Counted from the stretch's first letter, positions 34,975 to 44,201 are shown. The stretch is 64,000 bases of DNA from Nonomuraea typhae (GCF_009760925.1 NZ_VRLV01000013.1:1-64000), one strand, 5' to 3'. Numbers and translations: made by a program. Notes: a model not told the origin generated them from the letters alone.

Positions 34975-36110
34975 GCGAGACCGAGGACAGCATGCCGGGG
35001 ATCACCGCCCTGGCGGAGAAACGCAACAAGGTCACCGGCAACCCCGCGGCGATCCGGCTCCTCGCCACCCACTGGCGCACCGCCGCCGGCAACCTCGTCG
35101 ATCACACCGGCGCGCTCAGCCGCGCCGTCAACCAGGTCACCGGAGCCTGGCACGGCGTCTCCGCCGACGCCTTCTCGAAGTACATGGCGGTGTACAGCAG
35201 GGCCGGCGACGAGCTGCACGACGCGCTGGCCGGCGGCGCCAACGCCCTGGACACGGCGGCCACCGCCCTGGAGACCGCCCAGGGCAAGCTCAACACCCTC
35301 TACACCAACACCGTCACCCGGGCCAACGAGTACCGCACCCGGTACAAGAAGGAGAACCCGGGAGCCACCGAGGCCCAGATCAAGCCCGGGGTCACGGACA
35401 TCGTCAGCCAGGCCAACAAGGACGCTGACCCGCTGGTGACGGAGGCCGCCGACGCCGTCGACAAGGCGGAGGCCGCGGTCCGCAAGGCTCTCGGCGACCG
35501 GGAGATCACGTTCGCCGCGACCAACAAGCCGGGCGATCAGAACTTCACCCCCAAACCCGGCACCAAGCTCGAGTGGCAGCGGCGGCCGAAGAGCGAGGTC
35601 CGCAACACCAACCTGTCCGGTTACGGCAATGGAAACGGCACCGGTTCCGGCAGCGGTTCGCCCGGAGGCGGCGCCGCCCCGGGCGCCGGCGGCGGCGCGC
35701 CCGCGCCCAAGGCCGAGGTGGTCGCCTGGATCAAGGAAGCGCTGACGATCATCAAGGCGAACGCCGCGAAGATCAAGGCCGAGCGGGGCATCGACGTCAG
35801 CGACCTGGACCCGGACGACCCCGTAGCCATCGAACGGATCTGGACGATCATCTACCACGAGTCCGGGGGCAACCCCAAGGCCATCAACAACTGGGACATC
35901 AACGCCCAGAACGGTGTGCCGTCCCAGGGCCTGATGCAGACGATCCCGCCCACGTTCAACGCGCACAAGCTCGCCGGATATGACGACATTCTGGCGCCGG
36001 TGGACAACATCATCGCGGGCGTCCTGTACACCTACGACCGCTACGGCAATCTCGCCAACCACCCCGGCATCAACTCGCTGGAGAGGGGCGGCGACTACAA
36101 GCCCTACTGA
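34971..36110 (+). CDS. WXG100-lytic transglycosylase fusion, secreted cell-wall hydrolase
   Basis: In this 379-aa product, residues 20-110 form a WXG100 hairpin with TGAWHGVSADAFSKYM (WHG at the turn). A helical and Gly/Ser-rich linker runs to about 245. The C-terminal domain (about 250-379) is an SLT-type transglycosylase: IIYHESGGNP with the catalytic glutamate, then GLMQTIPPTF, and a YTYDRYG end. Such enzymes cut peptidoglycan without hydrolysis. The WXG100 head gives a route out through the T7SS, and the enzyme could open the wall for the machine or act on neighbours. It is coupled to 34663 by ATGA overlap and ends at a strong terminator. Confidence 0.88.
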   Translation: MSETEDSMPGITALAEKRNKVTGNPAAIRLLATHWRTAAGNLVDHTGALSRAVNQVTGAWHGVSADAFSKYMAVYSRAGDELHDALAGGANALDTAATALETAQGKLNTLYTNTVTRANEYRTRYKKENPGATEAQIKPGVTDIVSQANKDADPLVTEAADAVDKAEAAVRKALGDREITFAATNKPGDQNFTPKPGTKLEWQRRPKSEVRNTNLSGYGNGNGTGSGSGSPGGGAAPGAGGGAPAPKAEVVAWIKEALTIIKANAAKIKAERGIDVSDLDPDDPVAIERIWTIIYHESGGNPKAINNWDINAQNGVPSQGLMQTIPPTFNAHKLAGYDDILAPVDNIIAGVLYTYDRYGNLANHPGINSLERGGDYKPY

Positions 36111-36115
36111 CGCAC

Positions 36116-36150
36116 GAAAGCTCCCTGCCCCAGGGGGTCAGGGAGCTTTC
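36116..36150. terminator. Terminator hairpin after the eccC operon
   Basis: Perfect 12-bp arms gaaagctccctg and cagggagctttc enclose an 11-nt loop that can pair further (CCCC/GGGG). It lies 5 nt after the forward stop and 7 nt before the stop of the convergent kinase gene, so it can serve both. Confidence 0.85.
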
Positions 36151-36157
36151 GGGTGTT

Positions 36158-38257
36158 CTAGCCGCAGTTGCCCCAGCCCTGGCCGCCCGTGGCCGACCCG
36201 ACGGAGCCGGAGTACTGCACGCACTTACCACGCGCCTGGAGCTTCACGGGGCCCGCGTAGTACTCGAAGTCACCGGAGTCGCTCTTGGACTCACCGCCCT
36301 GGACCTCGAGCGTGGCGCGCACCGGCGTCTTCACCCCGACGTTCGCGGTCTTCATGGTGACCACGCAGTTCTCGCCCGTGCCGCTGTTGTACAGCTGGTA
36401 GACCGTGCCGCCGTCGAGCGGGGTCGAGCGCTGTACGGCGAAGCCGGAGCCGCAGGCCGAGGTCGGCGTGTGCGGGTTCGGCCGCGACGGGGCGGGCTTG
36501 GTGGGCGTCGGCGACGGCTTGTCCGTGGGCTTCTTCGTCGGCTCCGGATCCTTGCTGAGCGAGCGAGTCGGCGTGGACGTCGGGGCGGGGGCCGGGGTCG
36601 CAGTCCGGGTGGGCGCCGAGGTCGGGGTCGGCGTCGGGGTCTGCGTGGGGGCCGGCGTCGGAGTCGGGGTCGGCGTGGGGGTCGAGGTGGGGGTCGGAGT
36701 CGGGGTGACGGTGACGGTGACCGTCGGCGACGGAGTGGAGGTCGGCGAGCGCGTCTCGTGCGGCTCCTCGCGCTTCTTGTCGCTCGGCTTCTCCGAGGGC
36801 GTCTTCTCCTTCTCCGCCCTGGTCGGCGTGATCGTCACCGTGACCGGCGGCGTCGGGACCTGCGGCTGCGTGGGCAGCGCGGTCGGCGGCGTCGGGATCG
36901 TGGTCAGCTCGGGAACCTGCGGCTGGCCGGTCGACTGCGCCTCGGTGGGCAGTTCGAACGGCTGCACCGGGTCCTGCTGCGGGTCCGGGGTCTGCGCCCA
37001 CGGGACCGTGATCTCGCTGGTCGACTGGGGGTCGGCCGGAGACTGCTCCCCGCCGTTGCCCAGCGTCGTGCCGCCGGGCTCCGGCTGGGCCTCGGCCGCG
37101 CTCGTCTTGCCCTGCCCCTCCGCGGCGGCCGGGCTCAGGGTCTGGGTGCCGGCGTACTTGTTGGCGCCCCACAGCCCGACGCCCGACAGCACCAGGACCG
37201 CCGCCATCGCGGCCACGAGCGCGACGGGGAACCGCTTGCGCGGCTGCGCCGGGGCGGCAGGGGGCGAGGTCCAGATCTGCTGCGGCGGCACGTGGGAGCG
37301 CTCGTCGTCCGGCGCCCCCCACATCGGCGCGGCCGGCTGGACCGGCGGCCCCTCGTGGTAGACGGCGTGCGGCGCGTTCTGGGCCGGGACGCCCTGGTGG
37401 TAGCCGGCGTGCGGCGCGTTCTGGATCGGCACGCCCTCGAGCGGGGGCACCGGCCGGACAAGGGCGTCCCCCGGCACCGGGACGCCTTCCAGCGGCGCGG
37501 CGTTGTCCGCGGCCGTGGTGTCCCCGAAGAGCTTCAGCAACGCCGCATACGTGGTCGGCCGCTGCCCCGGCTCCTTGGCCAGAGCGGCCGCGACCACGTC
37601 CCTGAGCTTGCCGGGCAGCGCGTCCAGCGGCGTCACGCCCTCCAGGACGCCCTGAGCCTCGTTGCCGAAGGGCGCCTGCCCGGTGGCCGCGAAGGCCACG
37701 AGCGCACCCCAGGAGAACACGTCGGCATATTGGTTGTACGGCTGCTCGCGCACCTGCTCGGGCGAGCGGTAGCCCGTCTCGCCCACAGGCGCGCCCACCG
37801 CGGGGTCGGTCACCCGCACCCCGTCGGCAGCCATGATCACGTTGTTGGGGGTCAGCCCGCCGTGCGTCATCCCGGCGAGGTGAATGGGCGTCAGCGCGGT
37901 GAGCACGCCGATCGCCAGCCGCTCCAGCTCGTCCCCGCCCAGGGGCCCGTCGGCCGCGACGACCTCGGCGAGGCTGCGTCCCTCGATGTGCTCACGCACC
38001 AGGTACGGCCGGCCGTCCGCCATGCCGGTCGCGAACACGCGGGCGACGTAGGGGCTGGACAGGCGCTTGCCCGCGCCCAGGCGGCGGACCGCGTCCTCGT
38101 CCCCCTCCTCGACGGCGGGGAAGAGCTTGATCACGCGCAATTCGGCGTCGTCGGCCTCGCGGCCCATATAGACGACGCCGCGAGCGCCCTCGCCCAGGCG
38201 CCCCATGACGGTGTATTCGCCTAACTGCTGCGGGTCCTCGGGTCGCAAGGAATCCAC
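36158..38257 (-). CDS. Kinase-like membrane receptor, HRD aspartate not seen
   Basis: The product has 699 aa. The N-terminal domain (about 13-250) is a PknB-type Ser/Thr kinase fold: GRLGEGARGVVYMG loop and LRVIKLF lysine. The catalytic loop reads HGGLTPNNV instead of HRDLKPxN, and DFG is DPA, so the catalytic Asp is missing and a pseudokinase is likely. A membrane helix lies at about 337-360. A 200-aa Pro/Thr-rich stalk with PTPTPT-type repeats leads to a C-terminal external domain of about 100 aa with paired Cys (YNSGTGENCVVTM, GKCVQYSG, WGNCG) that resembles secreted spore-associated proteins. GTG 38257 follows AAAGGAC. It lies next to mycP, so sensing coupled to T7SS is a reasonable guess. 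Confidence 0.82.
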   Translation of the reverse strand: MDSLRPEDPQQLGEYTVMGRLGEGARGVVYMGREADDAELRVIKLFPAVEEGDEDAVRRLGAGKRLSSPYVARVFATGMADGRPYLVREHIEGRSLAEVVAADGPLGGDELERLAIGVLTALTPIHLAGMTHGGLTPNNVIMAADGVRVTDPAVGAPVGETGYRSPEQVREQPYNQYADVFSWGALVAFAATGQAPFGNEAQGVLEGVTPLDALPGKLRDVVAAALAKEPGQRPTTYAALLKLFGDTTAADNAAPLEGVPVPGDALVRPVPPLEGVPIQNAPHAGYHQGVPAQNAPHAVYHEGPPVQPAAPMWGAPDDERSHVPPQQIWTSPPAAPAQPRKRFPVALVAAMAAVLVLSGVGLWGANKYAGTQTLSPAAAEGQGKTSAAEAQPEPGGTTLGNGGEQSPADPQSTSEITVPWAQTPDPQQDPVQPFELPTEAQSTGQPQVPELTTIPTPPTALPTQPQVPTPPVTVTITPTRAEKEKTPSEKPSDKKREEPHETRSPTSTPSPTVTVTVTPTPTPTSTPTPTPTPTPAPTQTPTPTPTSAPTRTATPAPAPTSTPTRSLSKDPEPTKKPTDKPSPTPTKPAPSRPNPHTPTSACGSGFAVQRSTPLDGGTVYQLYNSGTGENCVVTMKTANVGVKTPVRATLEVQGGESKSDSGDFEYYAGPVKLQARGKCVQYSGSVGSATGGQGWGNCG

Positions 38258-38369
38258 GGTCGTCCTTTCAACACCAAATCATGATCCGCAACATTGAACC
38301 AGATCCGCACCACAAGCATCAGTGGTTTCCCGCCAAATCCTGACATTTCACTGTCAGGGCTCCAGATCT

Positions 38370-39503
38370 TCAGGAACCGGGCCGCCAGCCCCGACGCCGC
38401 CCCATGGGCATCACCACCCGCGCGGCCACCAACGCCCCGGCCAGGACCAACGCCCCCGCGCCCACCCAGACCGCGACCGTGATCGCCCGCTCGTCCGGCT
38501 CCGGCCGTTTGGCCACGACTCCGGGCGGGAGCGGTTCCGGCCGCGGCGGCGCCACCACGACCTCCTCCGCGGGCAGGATCGTGCTGACCGCCGCGACCGG
38601 GTTGACCGTGCCCGTCCCGGTGCCCGTGCCCAGCCCGCCGTCGGCCGTCGCCTCGATGCGCCGCCGTACCTGCTCCTGGTTGAGGTCCGGGAAACGCGCC
38701 CGCACCAGCGCGGCCACCCCCGCCACGTACGGCGCGGCGAAGCTGGTGCCCGGCAGGTCGGTCTTGTAGGTGCCGCCCGGCCACGTGCTGGTCAGGCCCT
38801 GGCCGGGAGCGACGACCGACACCTTGGACCCGGTGTTGGAGAAGTCGGAGATGCGGCCGTCGGGCGCCAGCGCGCCCACCGACAGGACGCCCTCGTAGGC
38901 GGCCGGGTAGGCGGGACCGGGGGTGCCGTCGGACTTGTCGGCGTTGCCCGCCGCGGCCACCACGACGACGTCCTGCGCCAGCGCGTAGTCGATGGCGGCC
39001 TTGAGATCCGGCTGGTCGGCGGCCTGGGCGGAGATGTTGATGACGTCCACGCCGATCTTGGCCGCGTACTGGATCGCCTCGACGAGGTGGGCGACGTCAC
39101 CGCGCTTGCCGTTGGCGTGCTTGAGCGCCAGGAGCCTGGACTGCGGCGCGACGCCGTAAAAGGGGAAGTCGTTGCGGAACTGCGCGCCGATGATGCCCGC
39201 CACCGCGGTGCCGTGGCCCTCGCAGTCACGGCTGGTGGTGCGCGAGAAGTCCGCCTTGCCGGCGATCTTGAGCTGGGGGTGCTTGACGTCCACGCCGCTG
39301 TCGATCACGGCCACGGTGACGCCCTTGCCCGCGGTCAGCCGCCAGGCGCTGCGGATGTCGAGACGCTGCTGGGCCCAGAGGTTGCTGCTGATCGTCACCT
39401 TGCCGCGCTCGGGCGCGCATTCGGGCGGGGCGGCATGGGCGGCCACCGGCCAGAGCGTGCATGCGACGGCCAGCCCACCCGCTGCCAGCACTCGACCGAT
39501 CAC
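38370..39503 (-). CDS. mycP: Mycosin-like subtilisin protease MycP
   Basis: The 377-aa product starts with a signal peptide ending at AHA-AP. The S8 catalytic triad is complete: VIDSGVD (Asp), GHGTAVAG (His) and GTSFAAPYVAG (Ser). A membrane helix (about 343-367) anchors the C-terminus, as in mycosins, which stabilise ESX systems and trim substrates. GTG 39503 lies 8 nt behind TAGGGT (39517-39512) and is likely leaderless; a TTG at 39509 would fall upstream of the transcription start. A terminator separates it from the Esx gene upstream. Confidence 0.92.
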   Translation of the reverse strand: MIGRVLAAGGLAVACTLWPVAAHAAPPECAPERGKVTISSNLWAQQRLDIRSAWRLTAGKGVTVAVIDSGVDVKHPQLKIAGKADFSRTTSRDCEGHGTAVAGIIGAQFRNDFPFYGVAPQSRLLALKHANGKRGDVAHLVEAIQYAAKIGVDVINISAQAADQPDLKAAIDYALAQDVVVVAAAGNADKSDGTPGPAYPAAYEGVLSVGALAPDGRISDFSNTGSKVSVVAPGQGLTSTWPGGTYKTDLPGTSFAAPYVAGVAALVRARFPDLNQEQVRRRIEATADGGLGTGTGTGTVNPVAAVSTILPAEEVVVAPPRPEPLPPGVVAKRPEPDERAITVAVWVGAGALVLAGALVAARVVMPMGRRRGWRPGS

Positions 39504-39547
39504 GGTCAAGCACCCTATCTTGCCCGGGTTTGCCGGGAACAGTTACC

Positions 39548-39577
39548 TGAGGCCGCGCGCCACGGCACGCGGCCTCA
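39548..39577. terminator. Terminator between esx and mycP
   Basis: Ten-bp arms tgaggccgcg and cgcggcctca enclose a 10-nt loop just after the stop of the WXG100 gene on the minus strand. It would limit read-through into mycP, which has its own -10 element. Confidence 0.75.
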
Positions 39578-39581
39578 TCGG

Positions 39582-39854
39582 TCAGCGCGTCGCGGACTCG
39601 ATGTTGCCCCGGTAGGTGTTGATCACCCGGGCGGCCTCCTGGAGTTCCTCGGCCATGCGCTGGAAGGAGGCGCGGTAGGTCTGCCAGGCGCCGTTGAAGC
39701 GCTCGGCGCCCGGGCCCGTCCAGGCCGTGCCCACCTTGGCCGCCTCGCGGTCCAGCGCCGCCATCGTGGCCCGCACCGTCTCCGACTGCTGCGTGAACTG
39801 GGTGGCCATCTGCTGCATTTCCGCGGGGTTGCCACCGAGCAGACCCTGGCTCAT
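39582..39854 (-). CDS. EsxA-like WXG100 secreted protein
   Basis: The 90-aa product is a textbook WXG100 protein: two helices joined by TAWTGPGAERFNGAW, with WTG at the turn. ATG 39854 follows AGGAGG at 6 nt. It is monocistronic with its own terminator, as expected for an abundant substrate. It is the closest to the canonical EsxA type in the window. No EsxB partner is adjacent, so it may form a homodimer or pair with 25759/26097. Confidence 0.9.
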   Translation of the reverse strand: MSQGLLGGNPAEMQQMATQFTQQSETVRATMAALDREAAKVGTAWTGPGAERFNGAWQTYRASFQRMAEELQEAARVINTYRGNIESATR

Positions 39855-39983
39855 GGATGCCTCCTGCGATCTCGACGAGAGAGCGCCCTCACCATAGGCA
39901 TCCTGGAGGCCCATCGCCCCCAGTTATACCGAGCGGCTATGGTCGTCCAGAGGATTATTCTAAAGAAAAGGAGCATCGTCCCC

Positions 39984-40703
39984 ATGCGCGACGTTGTGGT
40001 GACCGGCGGTGGCACCGGCATCGGCTACGCGATCGCCGCCGGGTTCATCGCGCTCGGCGACCGCGTCACCATCACCGGCCGGCGCGAACACGTGCTGAAA
40101 TCGGCCGCCGAGCACCTCGGCGCCGCCTACCTCGCCTTCGACGCGGCCGACCCCGCGGCGGTCGGAGAAGCCGCCGCCCTCCTGCCCGAACACGTCGACG
40201 TGCTCGTCAACAACGCCGGCGGCAACACCAACCTGGACCGCGAACCGTCCACCGAACTCGCGGACGTGGCCGCGGCGTGGCAGGCCAACCTCAACGCCAA
40301 CCTGCTGACCGCCGTCCTGGTCACCACCGCCCTGCTGCCGCGCTTCACCAAGGGCGGGCGGATCATCTCCCTCGGCTCCATCGCCGCCCGCGGCACCGGC
40401 TCGGGCTCGTACGGCGCCGCCAAGGCCGCCATCGAGTCGTGGACCGCCGACCTGGCCGCCGAACTCGGCCCACGCGGCGTCACCGCCAACGTCGTCGCCC
40501 CCGGCATCGTCGTGGACACCGAGTTCTTCAAGGGCCGCCTGACCGAGGACGGCATCAAGGCCCGCGTGGTCAACACCCGCAACGGCCGCCCCGCCACGCC
40601 GGCCGACGTGACGGAGACCGTACTCTTTCTCGCCTCCCCCGGTGCGCGGCACCTCACGGGGCAGGTGCTGCACGTCAACGGAGGCGCATACCTCGGCAGG
40701 TGA
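39984..40703 (+). CDS. Short-chain dehydrogenase/reductase (FabG-like)
   Basis: The 239-aa product is a classical SDR: the NAD(P)-binding TGGGTGIG (7-14), NNAGG (about 77-81), the catalytic Ser in LGSIAA, and YGAAK (Tyr-x-x-x-Lys). The C-terminal LTGQVLHVNGGAYL is typical of FabG-type 3-oxoacyl reductases. Substrate specificity cannot be told. A -10-like TATGGT (39938-39943) and an AAAAGGAG ribosome site precede ATG 39984. It sits 50 nt upstream of the acyl-CoA carboxylase subunit gene, so a fatty-acid context is plausible. Confidence 0.88.
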   Translation: MRDVVVTGGGTGIGYAIAAGFIALGDRVTITGRREHVLKSAAEHLGAAYLAFDAADPAAVGEAAALLPEHVDVLVNNAGGNTNLDREPSTELADVAAAWQANLNANLLTAVLVTTALLPRFTKGGRIISLGSIAARGTGSGSYGAAKAAIESWTADLAAELGPRGVTANVVAPGIVVDTEFFKGRLTEDGIKARVVNTRNGRPATPADVTETVLFLASPGARHLTGQVLHVNGGAYLGR

Positions 40704-40753
40704 CGGCGGGTCGATAAACTCCCTTTCAGCTCGTTGAGGAAGGAAAGACGTCG

Positions 40754-42502
40754 GTGCACAAGGTTCTGATCGCCAACCGAGGCGAGATCGCCGTGCGGGT
40801 GGCCCGCGCGTGCAAGGACGCGGGGATCGCCAGCGTCGCCGTCTACGCCGAGCAGGATCTCGACGCGCTGCACGTCAAGACCGCCGACGAGGCTTACGCG
40901 CTGGGCGGGCAGTCCCCTGCCGAGACCTACCTCGACATCGCCAAGCTGCTGCGGATCGCCGCCGCGTCCGGCGCCGACGCCGTCCACCCCGGCTACGGAT
41001 TCCTGGCCGAGAACGCCGAGTTCGCCCAGGCCGTCATCGACGCCGGGCTGACCTGGATCGGGCCGCCGCCGGCCGCGATCGCCGCGCTCGGCGACAAGGT
41101 GCGGGCCAGGCACATCGCCGCCAAGGTCGGCGCGCCGCTGGTCGCCGGCACCAAGGACCCGGTCTCCGGCGTCGGGGAGGTCGTCGCCTTCGCCGAGGAG
41201 CACGGGCTGCCGATCGCCATCAAGGCCGCGTACGGCGGCGGCGGGCGCGGCATCAAGGTGGCCCGCACCCTGGAGGAGGTACCCGACCTCTACGAGTCCG
41301 CGGTGCGCGAGGCCGTGGCCGCCTTCGGCCGGGGCGAGTGCTTCGTGGAGCGCTACCTCGACCGCCCCCGCCACGTCGAGACCCAGTGCCTGGCCGACGC
41401 CCACGGCAACGTGGTCGTCGTCAGCACCCGCGACTGCTCGCTGCAGCGCCGCCACCAGAAGCTCGTCGAGGAGGCCCCGGCCCCGTTCCTCACCCCGGAG
41501 CAGGTCGCCACGCTCTACTCCAGCTCCAAGGCCATCCTGCGCGAGGCCGGATACACCGGCGCCGGCACCTGCGAGTTCCTCGTCGGCCAGGACGGCACCA
41601 TCTCCTTCCTCGAGGTCAACACCCGGCTCCAGGTCGAGCACCCGGTCACCGAGGAGGTCGCCGGCATCGACCTGGTCCGCGAGATGTTCCGCGTGGCCGA
41701 CGGCGAGCCGCTCGGCTACGACGACCCGCCGCTGCGCGGGCACTCCTTCGAGTTCCGGATCAACGCCGAGGACGCCGGGCGCAACTTCCTGCCCGCGCCG
41801 GGCACCCTGACCGTGCTGCGCCCGCCCTCCGGGCCCGGCGTGCGGCTCGACTCCGGGTACGAGGCCGGGACGACCGTGCCCCAGACGTTCGACTCGCTGG
41901 TGGCCAAGCTCATCGTGACCGGGCGCAGCCGTACCGAAGCCTTGGCGCGCTCGCGGCGGGCGCTGGCGGAGTTCGAGATCGACGGCATGCCGACCGTGCT
42001 CCCCTTCCACCGGGCCATCGTCGAGGACCCGGCGTTCACCGCCGAGCCGTTCGCCGTCCACACCCGGTGGATCGAGACCGAGTTCGACAACACCATCCCG
42101 CCCTACGCGGGCGAGGTCGCCGGCGGCGAGGCGCCCGCCCGGGAGTCGGTGACGGTCGAGGTGGGGGGCAAGCGCCTGGAGGTGGTCCTGCCCGCCGGGC
42201 TGGGCATGGGCGCTTCTACGCCCGCGGCGAACACGAAGGCGCCCAAGCGCGGCGGCAGCGCGGCCAAGAAGGCGGCGGCCGGCGGCGACGCGCTGGTCAG
42301 CCCGATGCAGGGCACGATCGTCAAGGTCGTGGCCGCCGACGGCGACACGGTGGCGGAGGGCGACACGGTCGTGGTGCTGGAGGCCATGAAGATGGAGCAG
42401 CCGCTGACCGCCCACAAGGCCGGCGCCATCACCGGCCTGGCCGCGGCCGTGGGGCAGACCGTCACCGCGGGCGCGACCATCTGCGAGATCAAGGACGCCT
42501 GA
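40754..42502 (+). CDS. Acyl-CoA carboxylase alpha chain (biotin carboxylase plus BCCP)
   Basis: The 582-aa product is an AccA-type alpha subunit. It has the biotin carboxylase N-terminal domain (KVLIANRGEIAVRVARACKD), an ATP-grasp domain with the Gly-rich loop AAYGGGGRGIKV, EVNTRLQVEHPVTEE in the active site, and a C-terminal biotinyl domain with EAMKMEQ (biotinylated Lys). It carboxylates biotin for acetyl- or propionyl-CoA carboxylase. The beta subunits are not in the window. GTG 40754 follows GAGGAAGGA, and TAAACT (40715-40720) is a possible -10. Confidence 0.93.
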   Translation: MHKVLIANRGEIAVRVARACKDAGIASVAVYAEQDLDALHVKTADEAYALGGQSPAETYLDIAKLLRIAAASGADAVHPGYGFLAENAEFAQAVIDAGLTWIGPPPAAIAALGDKVRARHIAAKVGAPLVAGTKDPVSGVGEVVAFAEEHGLPIAIKAAYGGGGRGIKVARTLEEVPDLYESAVREAVAAFGRGECFVERYLDRPRHVETQCLADAHGNVVVVSTRDCSLQRRHQKLVEEAPAPFLTPEQVATLYSSSKAILREAGYTGAGTCEFLVGQDGTISFLEVNTRLQVEHPVTEEVAGIDLVREMFRVADGEPLGYDDPPLRGHSFEFRINAEDAGRNFLPAPGTLTVLRPPSGPGVRLDSGYEAGTTVPQTFDSLVAKLIVTGRSRTEALARSRRALAEFEIDGMPTVLPFHRAIVEDPAFTAEPFAVHTRWIETEFDNTIPPYAGEVAGGEAPARESVTVEVGGKRLEVVLPAGLGMGASTPAANTKAPKRGGSAAKKAAAGGDALVSPMQGTIVKVVAADGDTVAEGDTVVVLEAMKMEQPLTAHKAGAITGLAAAVGQTVTAGATICEIKDA

Positions 42503-42614
42503 GGCTCCAAGCCCTCCCTCCGCCCATCCAATGTCACGCGGACAGGTAACGTGCGGGTGGAGGAACTTTCCCGACCGCCCGTTCGTCCTGAAGGGCGAAG
42601 GAGGCTTGCTGCCC

Positions 42615-43988
42615 ATGACCCACTCGCTGCGCCGAGCGGGGGCCGCGACCGCGGCTCTGATCGCCGGTCTACTCGCTGTATTCGCGCTGTCCCCCGCTGC
42701 ACACGCCGCGGCGCCGCCTGACGCCCAGGCCGTTGTGTCCTATTGGAAGGACAAGAAGGATCGCCTGTATGTGGAGAACGGCTCCGCGCTGACCTCTGAC
42801 CAGCAGTCAGAGCTCCGGTCCGCCTTGAAGGACTCCAAGAGCGACATCTACGTCGCGGCCCTGCCCGACGGCAGCGTCACCGACGTGGCCACCTACGTGA
42901 AGTCCCTGGGCGACGCCACGATCACGGCCAAGGGCGGCCCCGGTAGCGGGCACGTCACGGTCGCCGTGCTCGACGGCTCCACGCTGTTCGCCGGGTCCAA
43001 CTTCGGCAACAACAAAACCGGCCAGATCGCCCGCCTGTCCGTCAACAACCACCAGAACGACCTCGTCGGCGGCATGAAGGAGTTCGTCGACCGGGTCAAC
43101 CTGCTGGCCGAGGGCAAGCCCAAGTCCGCCCTGGGCAGCAGCTCGCCGAGCGGCGGCAGCGGCACCGGCGCGCTGATCGGCCTCGGCGTCGTCGCCCTGG
43201 TCGGTGGCGGCGGCTACTTCCTGTACTCCAAGAACAAGAAGAAGAAGCTCGCCGAGAAGCAGGCCAAGGAACTCGCGATGGTCAAGTCGACCGTCGACGA
43301 GGACGTCACCAAGTTCGGTGAGGAGATCACCGCGCTCGACACCGACGTCACCCTCGCCGGTGAGGGCGGCCAGCACATCACCGAGTGGCAGCACGCCCTC
43401 GACTCCTACGAGAAGGCCAAGACCCAGCTGGCCACGATCGAGCGGTCCGACCAGATCCGCGAGGTCACCCAGACGCTGGAGGACGGCCGCTACTCCCTCG
43501 CCGTGGTGAAGGCCAGGGTCAACAACCAGCCGATCCCCGAGCGCCGGGCACCGTGCTTCTTCAACCCGCAGCACGGGCCGTCCGTGCGCGACGTGAGCTG
43601 GGCACCGGCGGGCGGCGCCGTACGCGAGGTCCCCGCCTGCGCGATGGACGCCGAGGCGGTCGAGCGCGGCTTCGACCCGCAGATGCGCGAGGTCATGGTC
43701 GACGGCCAGCGCCGCCCGTACTACGACGCGGGCCCGGCCTACCAGCCGTACGCCTACGGCTACTACGGCGGCTTCGGCGACATCATGACCGGCATGTTCA
43801 TCGGCACCATGATGGGCAGCATGCTCGGCGGCGGCTGGGGCATGGGCGGCTACGGCGCCGGCTACGCGGAGGGCTACGCCGACGGCGGCGGCGACCTCGG
43901 CGGTGGCGGTGACTTCGGCGGCGGTGACTTCGGCGGCGGAGGCGGCTTCGACTTCGGCGGCGGCGATTTCGGCGGCGGCGACTGGTAG
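42615..43988 (+). CDS. TPM-like exported membrane protein with Gly-rich tail
   Basis: The product has about 457 aa. A signal peptide ends at AHA-AA, followed by a TPM-like extracellular domain (about 30-170), a membrane helix (about 177-200), a Lys-rich stop-transfer and a cytoplasmic coiled-coil. A Tyr/Gly-rich region and a C-terminal tail of GGGDFGG repeats end the protein. ATG 42615 follows GAAGGAGG; a longer reading from 42531 has no support. TAACGT at 42547-42552 could be the -10. The low-complexity tail resembles those of Streptomyces TPM proteins. The role is unknown, perhaps envelope stress. Confidence 0.75.
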   Translation: MTHSLRRAGAATAALIAGLLAVFALSPAAHAAAPPDAQAVVSYWKDKKDRLYVENGSALTSDQQSELRSALKDSKSDIYVAALPDGSVTDVATYVKSLGDATITAKGGPGSGHVTVAVLDGSTLFAGSNFGNNKTGQIARLSVNNHQNDLVGGMKEFVDRVNLLAEGKPKSALGSSSPSGGSGTGALIGLGVVALVGGGGYFLYSKNKKKKLAEKQAKELAMVKSTVDEDVTKFGEEITALDTDVTLAGEGGQHITEWQHALDSYEKAKTQLATIERSDQIREVTQTLEDGRYSLAVVKARVNNQPIPERRAPCFFNPQHGPSVRDVSWAPAGGAVREVPACAMDAEAVERGFDPQMREVMVDGQRRPYYDAGPAYQPYAYGYYGGFGDIMTGMFIGTMMGSMLGGGWGMGGYGAGYAEGYADGGGDLGGGGDFGGGDFGGGGGFDFGGGDFGGGDW

Positions 43989-44130
43989 ATCGCGCTTTGA
44001 AGCTACGGCGGGCCGCCGCCCACGCCACGCACCGACGTGGGCGCGCGCCGATCGTGGGGATCGCTTCTCACGTCGGACGTGGTGCCCGCCGTAACGGCCC
44101 TTCGTAGACAAAGGGCGCGGGAACTCAACG

Positions 44131-44169
44131 ACCGGGGCCGGGACATGAGCATCATGTCCCGGCCCCGGT
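44131..44169. terminator. Bidirectional terminator, 18-bp perfect stem
   Basis: Arms at 44131-44148 and 44152-44169 are exact reverse complements around a 3-nt loop. The hairpin stands between the convergent genes ending at 43988 (+) and 44202 (-). It is one of the strongest hairpins in the window. Confidence 0.88.
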
Positions 44170-44201
44170 CGGTTGTCTGTGGGCCTAGAAGACTTAGGGG
44201 C

